NCBI GenBank assembly: GCA_028821395.1
Contig: JAPPGP010000125.1
Coordinates: 30,747-94,746 of the forward strand
Direction of reading: 5' to 3'
From: Defluviicoccus sp.
Lineage (GTDB): Bacteria > Pseudomonadota > Alphaproteobacteria > MPNO01
Length of the DNA: 64,000 nucleotides
Shown here: positions 8,297-17,569 of the stretch, one piece after another
Layout of the letters: each line of letters opens with the position of its first letter
Position numbering within the stretch: the first letter of the stretch is position 1
Translations under genes and position numbers: made by a program
The notes under the pieces: generated by a model
What the model was told of the DNA's origin: nothing
Database searches by the model: none
What the model saw: only the letters and a program-made list of their open reading frames with translations

Positions 8297-9299
8297 GGCG
8301 CATCCGCGGATTGAGCAGCGCGTAGCTCATGTCGACCAGCAGGTTGACCGCGATGAACAGCACCGCGAAGGTCAGCACCAGGCCCTGGATCAGCGGCAGG
8401 TCGCGGTTGATGACGGCGTCGATGGCCATGTTGCCGATGCCGGGATAGGAGAAGATCTTCTCGACCAGCACCGTCCCGCCGACCAGGAAGGTGAACTGGA
8501 CGCCGGTGAGCGTCACGGTCGGCACCAGCGCGTTGCGGAGCGCCTCGCGGCAGACGATGCGCGCCCGGGAGAAGCCCTTGACGCGCGCCATCAGGATATA
8601 GTCCTGGGTCATCGCCTCGGCGATCGAGGTCTTGAGCACCCGGGCGACGATCGCCGCCAGCGGCAGCGCGAGGGCGGCGGCCGGCAGAACCGTGTGCAGC
8701 AGCACCGAGCCGAAGGCGTCGAAGCGCAGGCGCAGCAGGCTCTCGACCAGCAGGAATCCGGTCGCGCCCCGGAACGCGACGTCGTGGCCGATCCGGCCCG
8801 AGATCGGCAGCCCGTCCAGCGCGAAGACGACGACGAACAGGATGAACAGCAGCGCCCACAGGAAATCCGGGATCGCCAGGATGAAGCCGGCGACGCCGTC
8901 CACCGCGACCTCGCCGGCCCGGCCGCGCCAATAGGCGCCGGCGAGCGCCATGGCACCGCCGAGCAGGATCGCCATCGACATCGCGACCAGGCACAGCTCG
9001 ACGGTCACCGGCAGGCGCCCCAGCACCAGCTCCATCACGTCCTGGCGCATCGAGATCGAGGTGCCGAAATTGCCGGCGGCGAGGTCCTGGAGGTAGTAGA
9101 CGAATTGTGGCGCGATGCTCTCGTCCAGCCCGTAGAGCCGGCGCAGCTCCGCGACGTCCGATTCGGTCGCCCCCGGCCCGATCAGCATGGCGATCGGATC
9201 GCCCGGGACGACGCGCAGCAGCACGAACACGATCACGGCCACGCCGAACAGCGTCGGGATGGCGAGGAGCAGCCGGCGGAGCAGGAAGGGCCAGGACAC
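8289..9299 (-). CDS. ABC transporter permease (DppB-like)
   Basis: 336-residue inner-membrane permease. The N-terminus LLRRLLLAIPTLFGVAVIVF and the segment VLLRVVPGDPIAMLIGPGAT are hallmarks of DppB/OppB, and the EAA loop is about LKTSIAEAMTQDYILMARVK. It probably starts with GTG at 9299. An 85-nt gap separates it from the binding-protein gene upstream. It forms the heterodimeric channel with the DppC-like protein. Confidence 0.92.
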   Translation of the reverse strand: MSWPFLLRRLLLAIPTLFGVAVIVFVLLRVVPGDPIAMLIGPGATESDVAELRRLYGLDESIAPQFVYYLQDLAAGNFGTSISMRQDVMELVLGRLPVTVELCLVAMSMAILLGGAMALAGAYWRGRAGEVAVDGVAGFILAIPDFLWALLFILFVVVFALDGLPISGRIGHDVAFRGATGFLLVESLLRLRFDAFGSVLLHTVLPAAALALPLAAIVARVLKTSIAEAMTQDYILMARVKGFSRARIVCREALRNALVPTVTLTGVQFTFLVGGTVLVEKIFSYPGIGNMAIDAVINRDLPLIQGLVLTFAVLFIAVNLLVDMSYALLNPRMRHG

Positions 9300-9384
9300 G
9301 GGTCGGCCGCGTCAGCGCGAATCCATCGGAGGACAGGGGAGCGTCCCGGTTCTCCGCCCCCTGCCCACCGGAGACAGGTCCGCC

Positions 9385-10929
9385 CTAACCCTTAGAAATC
9401 GCCTGGGGCAGAACGAAGTTGGCGAAGTGGCCCTGGAAGTCGAGGCCCGTCTTGAAGACGACCGGCTGGACCTGCTGATAGAGCGGAAAGACGTAAGCCT
9501 TGTCCGCGATGTAGCGGTTCACTTTCTGCCAGCCGGCGATGCGCTTGGCCTCGTCCTTCTCGCCCCAGAGCGGACCGATCATGGCGTCGAGGTCGTCGGT
9601 GTCCCAGGTCGAGTGCGGCGACGGGCCGAACATGGCGTGGCCGGTCGACGTGGTCGGATCGCCGATCGAGTTGCCCCAGTTGTAGAACGCCGCCGGTGCC
9701 AGCTTGTCCTGGGCGCGCAGCTCGAAATGCTTGGCGACCTCGTAGACCTCGATCTCGGCCCGGATGCCCACCTTGCGCCACATGCCGACGATCGCCTGGA
9801 TGACCTCGTAGTCCTTGGCGATGTAGCCGCGCGTGGTCTGGATCTTGAACGTGACCGGCTTGTCCCGGGAGAACCCCGACTTGGCGAGCAGCGCGACCGC
9901 CGCCTTCGGATCGTAGGGCGTCTTCACATCCGGATCGAAGCCGGTATAGGGCGGCGCCAGCAGGGTCTCGATCGGCACGCCGTAGCCCCGCAGCAGCCGG
10001 TCCACGATCGCCTTCTTGTCGACCGCCATCACCGCCGCCCGGCGCACGTTGATGTCGGTCATCGGCGCCACGTCGTTGAAGAAGATCATCGCGATGTCGG
10101 ACACCGGGGTGGCCGCGCCTTCCAGCCCGTCCTTGGCGCGCAGCCGGTCGTATTCCTCGAACGGAATGTTGAGCGTGAGATCCGACCGGCCGCTCTCGAT
10201 CTCGGCGATGCGCGCCGCGGGATCGGTCACGAACTTGAACACGACCGTCTTGAAGGCCGGCGCGTCGCCCCAGTAGCCGGGGTTCGCCTTCAGGCGCACG
10301 AAAGCGCCGCGCTGGAACTCGTCGACCGTATAGGGGCCCGAGCCCATTGGCTGTTTCTCGAAGCCCGCCTTGCCGACCTTCTCATAGTGATGTGGCGGCA
10401 GGACATAGGCCGTCAGGAACGCCATCCACTTGAACAGGTCCGGCGTATACTGCTTCACGTCGCCGGTGACGACGTTGCCGTCCGCCTTCAAATTCGCGAC
10501 CGAGGACCAGATGAAGGAGACCGGGTTGCCGGTCTTCGGGTCGGCGACGCGCTCAAGGTTCCAGACGATGTCGCCTGCGGTGATCGGCTTGCCGTCCTGC
10601 CACTTGGCGCCCTCGCGCACCTCCATGCGGATCCGGCTCTTGCCGTCGGTCCAGCCCCACTCGGTCAGCAGGCCGGGCCGGAAACTCAGATCGGCGTTCT
10701 GGTCGACATACTGGTCGAACACGCATTTGTAGATCGACATGAGCTGCGGGTTGACCGAGGACAGGCCGGTCGTCGGGTCCCAGGCCGGCAGCGGCACGTG
10801 ATAGGCGATGGTCAGCGTGTCGCCGATCGCCGCCGCCGCCGTCCGGTTGAACAGCAGCGAGCCGAGGCCGGCGGCCGCCCCCGCGGCGCCGGCGGCGTAG
10901 AGGAACTGCCTGCGGTCAAGATCGGTCAT
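9385..10929 (-). CDS. ABC transporter substrate-binding protein, family 5 (peptide/nickel type)
   Basis: 514-residue extracellular solute-binding protein of the DppA/OppA class. It carries a Tat-type signal (DRRQFLYAAGAAGAAAG), so it is probably exported folded. Later family segments include LTEWGWTDGKSRIRMEVREG (SBP_bac_5 core), DGKPITAGDIVWNLERV and GSGPYTVDEFQRGAFVRLKA. First gene of the minus-strand transporter operon that ends in the ATPase-SDR frame. A peptide, opine or similar amino compound is the likely ligand given the downstream RidA and SDR; this is inference. Confidence 0.92.
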   Translation of the reverse strand: MTDLDRRQFLYAAGAAGAAAGLGSLLFNRTAAAAIGDTLTIAYHVPLPAWDPTTGLSSVNPQLMSIYKCVFDQYVDQNADLSFRPGLLTEWGWTDGKSRIRMEVREGAKWQDGKPITAGDIVWNLERVADPKTGNPVSFIWSSVANLKADGNVVTGDVKQYTPDLFKWMAFLTAYVLPPHHYEKVGKAGFEKQPMGSGPYTVDEFQRGAFVRLKANPGYWGDAPAFKTVVFKFVTDPAARIAEIESGRSDLTLNIPFEEYDRLRAKDGLEGAATPVSDIAMIFFNDVAPMTDINVRRAAVMAVDKKAIVDRLLRGYGVPIETLLAPPYTGFDPDVKTPYDPKAAVALLAKSGFSRDKPVTFKIQTTRGYIAKDYEVIQAIVGMWRKVGIRAEIEVYEVAKHFELRAQDKLAPAAFYNWGNSIGDPTTSTGHAMFGPSPHSTWDTDDLDAMIGPLWGEKDEAKRIAGWQKVNRYIADKAYVFPLYQQVQPVVFKTGLDFQGHFANFVLPQAISKG

Positions 10930-11094
10930 GGTCTCCTCCCTGCGGAAGCATCCGATGGACGGCCGGCGGCTGTCGGGGGCCGCGGCGCTGCAATGCCTTC
11001 CAAATTATGCCGAACCATAGCCCGCCCGCCGCACACTGGCGAGGATTGTTCGCCGCTGCGGGCAGCGGGCCGGACATGGCGCGATAATGGAGGC

Positions 11095-11835
11095 ATGGAC
11101 GAGGTCTTGTACGAGGTCTTCGGACCCCTGTCGCAGGGCGCCCCGGGAAACGACGCGTCGACGCTGCGCGCGCTGGACGCGGTTCCCGGCCGCGATGCGA
11201 TCCGGCGGGTGCTCGACCTCGGCGTGGGGCACGGCCGCACGACCTTCGCCTTGGCGCATGCGCTCCCGGATGCCCGGATCACGTCCGTCGAGATCCACGC
11301 CCCCTTCGTCGAGCGGATCGCCGAACGCGCCTGCGCCGCCGGCCTTGCGGGTCGCGTCCGAGCGCTGTGCGGGGACATGGAGAAGATCGACGTAGCCCCG
11401 GCAAGCATCGATCTCGTCTGGGCGGAAGGGTGCATCTACGCGGTGGGCGTGGAGCGGGCGCTCGCCATGTGGCGCCCCTGGCTTCGCGCGGGAGGCAGCG
11501 TGGCGTTCAGCGACTTCGTCTGGTGGACCGGCGATCCATCGAGAGAGGCCCGCGCGTTCTGGGCGATCGAGTATCCGGACATGGCGTCGGAAGCGGCGAT
11601 TCGTTCCCGCGCTGAGGCCGCCGGGTACCGGGCGGTCGGCGGCTTCCGCATGCCGAAGGCAGCGCACGAGGCCTACTACGTCCCGCTGGAGGCGCGCTTG
11701 GCCGAGCTTGCGGGGCGTGCCGACGCCAGCGTCCTGAGAGTCCTCGACGATATTCGCAAGGAGATCGACATCGTCCGGCGTTTCTCCGACGAGGCGGGCT
11801 ACGGCTTCTTCGTGCTTCGGCGCACCGACGGCTGA
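11095..11835 (+). CDS. Class I SAM-dependent methyltransferase
   Basis: 246-residue methyltransferase. Motif I is VLDLGVGHGRTTFALA, the acidic end of strand beta-2 is SVEIHAPFVERI, and motif II/III is IDLVWAEGCIYAVGVERAL, giving the usual Rossmann-like SAM fold. The C-terminal part (from about residue 160) resembles class I enzymes acting on small molecules. GGAGG lies just before the ATG. It is divergent from the peptide transporter operon and convergent with the quinone oxidoreductase gene. The substrate is unknown. Confidence 0.82.
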   Translation: MDEVLYEVFGPLSQGAPGNDASTLRALDAVPGRDAIRRVLDLGVGHGRTTFALAHALPDARITSVEIHAPFVERIAERACAAGLAGRVRALCGDMEKIDVAPASIDLVWAEGCIYAVGVERALAMWRPWLRAGGSVAFSDFVWWTGDPSREARAFWAIEYPDMASEAAIRSRAEAAGYRAVGGFRMPKAAHEAYYVPLEARLAELAGRADASVLRVLDDIRKEIDIVRRFSDEAGYGFFVLRRTDG

Positions 11836-11868
11836 GCCCGGACCGGCTTGGGGCGAAGCAGCCGGCGT

Positions 11869-12813
11869 TCACGGCGCCAGTCGCCGGGTATCGAGCACGA
11901 GGCGCCCGCGCGTGTTCTCGCCCGCTTCCATGATGCGATGCGCGTCCGCCGCCCGGTAGAGAGGCAGGACCTGGCTGACCAGCGGGCGGATGCGGCCCCG
12001 GTCGGCCAGTCCGATCGCCGCTCTGAGGGATTCGGGGCTGTCCTTGATGACGGCCTGCCGGATTTCGATGTCCCGCCCGTCGTCCGGCTCCTCGAACGGT
12101 TCCGCGATCAGCCACACCAGCCTGCCGCCCGGCCGAAGCACCCTGCGCGATCTCGCGTGGACATCGCCGCCGACCATGTCGATGACCACGTCCTGCCCGG
12201 AGATGGCGCTGGAAAAATCCTCCCTGTCATAGGCGATCGCGCGCTGTGCGCCGAGCGCCGTCACGTGGTCGACATTGCGCGCCTTGCAGGTTCCGGCGAC
12301 CTCGGCGCCGAGCATCCGGCAGAGCTGTACGGCGATGCCGCCGATCGCGCCCGCCGCCGCGTGCACCAGGACCCTGTCGCCGGCCTTGACGGCGGCGGTC
12401 TCGACGATCGCGATGTAGGCGCAGATGCCCGCATGGGTGACCGCGGCGGCCTCGATGAAATTCAGCCGCCCGGGCATGCGGACGACATCGCCTTGCGGAC
12501 GCAGCGCGAGCTCGGCATAGGATCCCTGCTCGCCGTACTGGCAGGTGAAGCAGACCCGGTCCCCGGGGTCGAACCCGGCGACGCCGGCGCCCACCGAGCG
12601 GACGATCCCGGCCCCGTCGCGCCCCGGGATCTTGGGTGGGCGCAGGGCGAGCCGTCCCGCCATCTCCCCGTTGCGAAGCTTGCAGTCCCCCGCCACCACG
12701 CTGACCGCATGAACCTCGACGAGGATCTCGCCGGGCCCCGGGACGGGGTCGGGCATGTCGACCATGCGGAGCACTTCCGGTCCCCCGAAACGATCGAAAC
12801 GAATGGCTTTCAT
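11869..12813 (-). CDS. Zinc-independent alcohol dehydrogenase / NADPH:quinone oxidoreductase family
   Basis: 314-residue medium-chain dehydrogenase/reductase of the quinone oxidoreductase branch. The N-terminal GroES-like domain begins MKAIRFDRFGGPEVLRM. The Rossmann domain carries VLVHAAAGAIGGIAVQLCRM (AxxGxxG type). Zinc ligands of true alcohol dehydrogenases are not evident. AGGAG precedes the ATG at 12813; an in-frame ATG 69 nt further upstream lacks this. It shares a divergent region with the Rieske dioxygenase gene, so the two may be co-regulated. Confidence 0.87.
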   Translation of the reverse strand: MKAIRFDRFGGPEVLRMVDMPDPVPGPGEILVEVHAVSVVAGDCKLRNGEMAGRLALRPPKIPGRDGAGIVRSVGAGVAGFDPGDRVCFTCQYGEQGSYAELALRPQGDVVRMPGRLNFIEAAAVTHAGICAYIAIVETAAVKAGDRVLVHAAAGAIGGIAVQLCRMLGAEVAGTCKARNVDHVTALGAQRAIAYDREDFSSAISGQDVVIDMVGGDVHARSRRVLRPGGRLVWLIAEPFEEPDDGRDIEIRQAVIKDSPESLRAAIGLADRGRIRPLVSQVLPLYRAADAHRIMEAGENTRGRLVLDTRRLAP

Positions 12814-12962
12814 TGGGCGGCTCCTGTCGTGTCCCTTCGAAGCGGGCGAAACGGCCGGTGACCCTAACCCCGTGAGACCCAACGGAACATTGATCGTGCG
12901 ACGGGGCGCGGCGATAATCGAGCGGGCTCTGGAACAGCAGGGCTTTGCACGGGAGTCGCCCG

Positions 12963-14198
12963 ATGAACGACCTGGTGCGCCGGTGGGAAGAGCCGCCGGA
13001 CCTTCCGACCACTCACTTCCTGGACAACCGGATCCACACCGACTGGGACGTCTTCAGGGCGGAACAGCGGAAGCTGTTCGGCGATTGCTGGAAATTCATC
13101 TGCCTGGAGACCGAGCTGCCCGAGCCCGGCGATTATCGCGTCTCCGAGGTCGGCGGTTTCCCCATCGTCACCGTCCGCGCGCAAGACGGGGCGCTTCGCT
13201 CCTTCTTCAACGTCTGCCCGCATCGCGGCGCGCCGTTGGTGCGCGACGAGAACGGCCGGCTGCGGCGCGGCTTCCAGTGCATGTACCATCTCTGGACCTT
13301 CGGCCTCGACGGACGGTGCACGTCGATCTCGCGCGTCGAGGGCTACAGGGCCGCGGGCCTCGACAAGGAGAAGGTCGGGCTTCGCCCGGTTCGGACGGCC
13401 GTTACCTGCGGCCTCGTCTTCGTCAGCATCGCCGACGAGATCGAGCCGCTCGAGGACTTCCTCGGGCCGATGCACGACCACATGAAGAAGCACCTCGATG
13501 CCGAGGAGCTCGAGGTGTTCCACTATCACCGTGCCGAGGTGCGAACGAACTGGAAGCTCTGGGTGGACAACAACTCGGAGATCTACCACGACCTCATGCA
13601 CGTGCTTAACCGCAAGACCGGCGTGGTTCACCCCGAGTACCACGAGCGCCGCTGGCGGCTCTATCCCAACTCGCACAACGTGATCCTCGAAGGCGCCATG
13701 AACTACCAGAGCGCGGGTCTCGACGGCCGCGCGGAGCACACCATGCCCGGGATCAGCCCGAACGGCATGATGATCATGGAGGTCTTTCCCGACGTCATGA
13801 TCAACATCCGCGCGACCGCGATCCGCATCGACTCGATCACCCCGATGGAGCCGGGGCTGTCGCTGATCGAGTATCGCGGCGTCGGGCTCAAGAGCGACTC
13901 CGAGGAAGTTCGCGAGATGCGCGTCCGCCATCACAATCAGATCTGGGGACCGGCCGGCCGCAACCTGCCGGAGGACATCGCCTGTGTGGAGGCGCAGTGG
14001 CGCAACATGTCGGTCGGCGCATCGCGCTACAGCATCTTCGCCCGCGAGGAAGAGCTGCGGCCGCACGACGATTCCAACCTGCGCGCCTACTACCAGGAAT
14101 GGGGGCGGCGCGTCGGCTACTGGCCGCACGACATCGAGGCATCGCGACGGCCCGGGGCCGTGGCCGCGGCGCCGGCGGAGCCGGCGCTGGCGACGTGA
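12963..14198 (+). CDS. Rieske aromatic-ring-hydroxylating dioxygenase, alpha subunit
   Basis: 411-residue catalytic subunit of a Rieske non-heme iron oxygenase. The [2Fe-2S] motif is CPHRGAPLV...CMYHLW (C-x-H, then C-x2-H). The mononuclear iron site lies in NNSEIYHDLMHVL (two His, with the bridging-type acidic residue nearby). GGGAG is upstream of the chosen ATG. The stop overlaps the GTG start of the beta-subunit-like gene (GTGA). No ferredoxin or reductase gene is nearby, so electrons must come from elsewhere. A TRAP transporter follows and may bring in the aromatic acid. Confidence 0.92.
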   Translation: MNDLVRRWEEPPDLPTTHFLDNRIHTDWDVFRAEQRKLFGDCWKFICLETELPEPGDYRVSEVGGFPIVTVRAQDGALRSFFNVCPHRGAPLVRDENGRLRRGFQCMYHLWTFGLDGRCTSISRVEGYRAAGLDKEKVGLRPVRTAVTCGLVFVSIADEIEPLEDFLGPMHDHMKKHLDAEELEVFHYHRAEVRTNWKLWVDNNSEIYHDLMHVLNRKTGVVHPEYHERRWRLYPNSHNVILEGAMNYQSAGLDGRAEHTMPGISPNGMMIMEVFPDVMINIRATAIRIDSITPMEPGLSLIEYRGVGLKSDSEEVREMRVRHHNQIWGPAGRNLPEDIACVEAQWRNMSVGASRYSIFAREEELRPHDDSNLRAYYQEWGRRVGYWPHDIEASRRPGAVAAAPAEPALAT

Positions 14199-14668
14199 CC
14201 GACCGGCTCGCAGAGCTCGAACAGCGGGAGCTAATCCGCGCGCGTGTCGCCCGCAGCGCGCGAGCGCTCGATGCCTGCGATTTCGACGGCTTCATCGCGC
14301 TGTTCGCCGAGGGCGCCGAGTACGCGATGGAGGTGGCCACGCCGGAGATCAAGCGCGACTCGACCTGGCTGCGCGCCGACCGCGCGGAGCTTGCGCGGCT
14401 GCTCTCGGAATCGTCGCAGCACATCCACGACCTCGCGGCGCGGTTCCATCTCGTGACCGTCGAGGAGGTCGACATCGAACCGGGCAGGGCGTCGAGCCTT
14501 TCGCGCTTCGTCGTGGTCAGGACCGATCTCCAGGGCCGCTCCGACGTCTACGCGGTCGGCACCTACGAGGACGAATGGATCGCCGGAGAAGCGGGCTGGA
14601 TGATCGCGCGGCGCACGGTCAGGCTTCAGACCCGCATGATGGAGGCGCCGACGCCGATGCCGCTTTGA
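14195..14668 (+). CDS. Ring-hydroxylating dioxygenase beta subunit / SnoaL-like protein
   Basis: 157-residue cone-fold (SnoaL/NTF2-like) protein matching the small subunit of ring-hydroxylating dioxygenases, which is structural. It starts with GTG overlapping the alpha-subunit stop as GTGA. The segment ELIRARVARSARALDACDFD (first helix), the hydrophobic strand RFHLVTVEEVDIEP and the end GWMIARRTVRLQTRMM follow the family pattern. Translational coupling with the alpha subunit supports an alpha/beta complex. A SnoaL-like isomerase is the alternative. Confidence 0.8.
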   Translation: MTDRLAELEQRELIRARVARSARALDACDFDGFIALFAEGAEYAMEVATPEIKRDSTWLRADRAELARLLSESSQHIHDLAARFHLVTVEEVDIEPGRASSLSRFVVVRTDLQGRSDVYAVGTYEDEWIAGEAGWMIARRTVRLQTRMMEAPTPMPL

Positions 14669-14709
14669 GTTGCCACGCCAAGAGAATTTCGAAACGGGGA
14701 GGAAACGAA

Positions 14710-15699
14710 ATGCACAGAATCCTTTGGGCCATCGCCGCGGCAGCGGTGCTGACCACAAGCAACGCGGCGATCGCTCCCTCGGCGGGCGCCGAGGAAGTGC
14801 TGCGCGCCGTCACGGCGTTCAACAGGAACGTGCGCACGCCGAAGAGCTTCCTTCGCTTCGTCGACGTCGTGAACCGGGAAATGAAGGGTTCGCTCCGCAT
14901 CGACTACGCCGGCGGCCCCGAGGTCATCCCGCCGCGCGAGCAGGCGGTCGCCGTTCGCAACGGCGCCATCGACATCGTCTACGCGCCGCCCAACTTCTAT
15001 CTCGGCATCGTGCCCGAGGGCGGCGCGCTCGGCGCCAGCGACAAGACGCCGATGGAGGTCCGCGCCAATGGCGGTTTCGCCATGCTGGCCGACATCATGC
15101 GCAAGAAGCTCAACGCCCACTTTCTGGCCTGGAGCGATGCCGGTCTCGGCTTCCACATCTTCCTGACCAGGAAGCCCAAGATGATGAACGGGTCGGTCGA
15201 CCTGTCCGGTCTCAAGCTGCGCTCCACCCCGATCACCAACAAGTTCTTCTCGGGGCTCGGCGCGACCAACGTCCAGATGTTCATCGGCGACATCTACTCG
15301 GCGCTCGAGCGCGGGCTCATCGACGGGTTGGGGACGCCGCTCTTCGTGGTCAACGACTTCTCCTGGGACAAGTTCATCAAGTACCGGATCGATCCCGGAT
15401 TCCTCCAGGTGGACATCGCGACCGTGGTCCACCTCAAGAAGTGGAACGCGCTGCCGGAAGCCACCCGCGCCAAGCTGCAGCGCCTGGCGATCGAGAACGA
15501 GAAGATCTCCTACGACGCGTTCCAGAAGGACCAGCAGGCGCTCCGCGCCGAGCAGGCCAAGCGCGGCTTGGAGACGATCGCGCTCCAGGGCGAGGCGGCG
15601 CGCAAGTTCCGTGCCGCAGCGTTCGAGAATTTGTGGGCGGACATCAAGCGGCGCTCGCCGGATATGGCCGATCGGCTGCGCGCCAAGTTCTACAACTAG
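14710..15699 (+). CDS. dctP: TRAP transporter substrate-binding protein DctP
   Basis: 329-residue periplasmic binding protein of a tripartite ATP-independent transporter. A signal peptide (MHRILWAIAAAAVLTTSNAA) precedes a DctP fold. The conserved ligand-carboxylate arginine region is about LSGLKLRSTPITNKFFSGLG. GGGGAGG lies before the ATG. It is downstream of the Rieske alpha/beta pair on the same strand, while its membrane subunits are encoded convergently (15746-17569). An aromatic or organic acid ligand is likely because of the neighbour, but inferred. Confidence 0.9.
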   Translation: MHRILWAIAAAAVLTTSNAAIAPSAGAEEVLRAVTAFNRNVRTPKSFLRFVDVVNREMKGSLRIDYAGGPEVIPPREQAVAVRNGAIDIVYAPPNFYLGIVPEGGALGASDKTPMEVRANGGFAMLADIMRKKLNAHFLAWSDAGLGFHIFLTRKPKMMNGSVDLSGLKLRSTPITNKFFSGLGATNVQMFIGDIYSALERGLIDGLGTPLFVVNDFSWDKFIKYRIDPGFLQVDIATVVHLKKWNALPEATRAKLQRLAIENEKISYDAFQKDQQALRAEQAKRGLETIALQGEAARKFRAAAFENLWADIKRRSPDMADRLRAKFYN

Positions 15700-15710
15700 G
15701 GTTCTCGCTG

Positions 15711-15736
15711 CCGGGCGGCGCGAGCGCGCCGCCCGG
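15711..15736. terminator. Bidirectional terminator hairpin
   Basis: A perfect 12-bp inverted repeat (CCGGGCGGCGCG / CGCGCCGCCCGG) with AG at its centre sits between the convergent dctP and dctM genes, 12 nt after the dctP stop. No strong T-tract follows on either side, so this is the GC-rich alphaproteobacterial style of hairpin; the terminator role is inferred from position. Confidence 0.7.
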
Positions 15737-15745
15737 TATCGGGCC

Positions 15746-17059
15746 TCAGTCCATCAGGCCGGGCAGCAGCGTCGCGATCTCCGGCACCGCGATGAGGATC
15801 AGCACCAGGAGTATCGCGCTTCCGACATAGGGAAGCGCCGCGACCGCCACCTCGACCAGGGTCGTTCCCTTCGGCGCGACACCCATCAGCACGAACAGTC
15901 CGAGACCGAAGGGCGGCGTCGCCAGGCTGATCTCCAGCGCAAGCAGCATTATCACGCCGAACCAGATCAGGTCGAAGCCGAGCGCCTGGGCGAGCGGGAA
16001 GAAGATCGGGACGGTCAGCATCATGATCGACACCTGCTCCATCAGCATGCCGAGGAACAGGAGGATCGCGAACATCACCAGCAACAGCAGGATCGGCGCC
16101 ACCTCCTGCCCTGTCGCCCAGCGCACCATCCCCGAACTCGCGCCGGACAGCGCGAGGATCTGGCTGAAGGTGGCCGATCCGGTGATGATCAGAAACACCA
16201 TCGCGGTGACCTTGAGGGCGTTCAAGAGCGAGGTTCTGACGGCCTCGACGGTGAGGGAGCCGAAGGCGGCGGCGAGGATCAGCACGCCGAGAACGCCGAA
16301 CGCCGCCGATTCCGACGGCGTGGCCACGCCGAGCAGGATCAGCCCGATCACCATGAAGACGATCACCCCCATCGGCAGGATGTTGGTCGCGACCAGGCGC
16401 AGCTTCTCGCCGAGGGATACGCGTTCCACGGCATATTGAGGCGCGGCGTCGGGATCGATTCGCACCTGGACATAGATCACCGCGACGTACATGGCGGCGA
16501 GCAGCAGCCCCGGCAGTACGCCGGCGATCAGCAGCTTGCCGATATCGATCCGCGCGATGCTGCCCAGCAGCACGGCGAGCCCCGACGGCGGGATGATCAT
16601 CGCGAGCCCGCCGGTGCCGAGGATCGGCCCCATCGCGAGGTGCTTCTTGTAGCCCCGCCTGGCCATCTCCGGCAGCATCAGCGCCCCCAGCATGGCCGTC
16701 GAGGCCATGCTGGCCCCGGTCAGCGCGGCGAAGGTCGTGCCGCCGGCAACCGTCAGGTAGGAAAGCCGTCCGGGCAATCGCCCGAACAGCCGGTCGAAGG
16801 CATCGAATACGCGGGCCGCGAGGCCGGTGCGGAAGAACAGCTCGCCCATCAGGAGGAAGAGCGGCAGTGGGACGAGCACGAAGACCGTCACCGCGTTGGT
16901 GGCGTTGGCGGAGAGCTGCTTGAGCCCGGTCTCGAACCCCATATAGAGCGTCACGCCGATGACGCTCACCCCGAGGAAGGCGAACGCCACCGGCATGCCG
17001 AGCAGCATCAAGCCGACGACGAGGCCCATCAGCAGACCGCCGGCCTCGAACCACGCCAC
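15746..17059 (-). CDS. dctM: TRAP transporter large permease DctM
   Basis: 437-residue membrane protein with about a dozen hydrophobic segments, the ion-coupled transport subunit of a TRAP system. Signature regions include ALMLPEMARRGYKKHLAMGP and LGTGGLAMIIPPSGLAVLLG, and the C-terminal ILALEISLATPPFGLGLFVL-type segment. Start is GTG at 17059 with GGAAGGAA upstream, 3 nt after the dctQ stop. It acts with DctQ and the binding protein encoded opposite. Confidence 0.93.
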   Translation of the reverse strand: MAWFEAGGLLMGLVVGLMLLGMPVAFAFLGVSVIGVTLYMGFETGLKQLSANATNAVTVFVLVPLPLFLLMGELFFRTGLAARVFDAFDRLFGRLPGRLSYLTVAGGTTFAALTGASMASTAMLGALMLPEMARRGYKKHLAMGPILGTGGLAMIIPPSGLAVLLGSIARIDIGKLLIAGVLPGLLLAAMYVAVIYVQVRIDPDAAPQYAVERVSLGEKLRLVATNILPMGVIVFMVIGLILLGVATPSESAAFGVLGVLILAAAFGSLTVEAVRTSLLNALKVTAMVFLIITGSATFSQILALSGASSGMVRWATGQEVAPILLLLVMFAILLFLGMLMEQVSIMMLTVPIFFPLAQALGFDLIWFGVIMLLALEISLATPPFGLGLFVLMGVAPKGTTLVEVAVAALPYVGSAILLVLILIAVPEIATLLPGLMD

Positions 17060-17062
17060 GGC

Positions 17063-17569
17063 TCAGATTCCTTCCCTGTCGGCGCCCGCATACATGTCGT
17101 CGAACCCGGCGAGGAAGCGCGCGAACTCCACGGCGCAGAGACCGAACCCGAGCGGCAGCGAGGCGAACAGGAGCCATCGCGGCATGTCGATCGAGCGCAC
17201 GTCGAACTCGCCGAGCCGGAACGCCTCGAGCCCCATCGACGCGGCGTAGTAGCCGATGGCGAGGCAGATCGCGATGCAGCCCGCATAGACCAGCCTGCCT
17301 GCGAGCCGCCGCGCGAATCGCGGCAGGACCGTCAGCAGGGAGGTGACGAACACGTGCGCCTTGCGGCGGACCAGCCAGGGCGCGGCCAGCATGGTCATGA
17401 AGAGCAGCGCGTACTCGGTCAGCGCGCTCACCCAGTAGGGCGGCTGGAACCCGAGCGTCCTGACGACGACGTCGTAGACGATCGCCAGGAAGACGAGGCC
17501 GAGCAGCGCGCAGGCAAGCCCGGCCAGAGCCCCGATCAGCGCTTCGTATGCTTTCCCGATCCGGGCCAT
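17063..17569 (-). CDS. dctQ: TRAP transporter small permease DctQ
   Basis: 168-residue four-helix membrane protein that scaffolds DctM. The first helix is about ALAGLACALLGLVFLAIVYD, followed by the DctQ pattern WVSALTEYALLFMTMLAAPW and RRKAHVFVTSLL. The start at 17569 was chosen because GGAGG lies 9 nt upstream and it begins directly before the first helix; the frame stays open upstream for 83 codons of Arg/Pro-rich sequence without family features. Confidence 0.9.
   Translation of the reverse strand: MARIGKAYEALIGALAGLACALLGLVFLAIVYDVVVRTLGFQPPYWVSALTEYALLFMTMLAAPWLVRRKAHVFVTSLLTVLPRFARRLAGRLVYAGCIAICLAIGYYAASMGLEAFRLGEFDVRSIDMPRWLLFASLPLGFGLCAVEFARFLAGFDDMYAGADREGI

Noticed and set aside
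9187..11094. Upstream extension of the methyltransferase frame
   Set aside because: The frame stays open for over 600 codons but is antisense to the family 5 binding protein. A GGAGG site and ATG at 11095 mark the real start.
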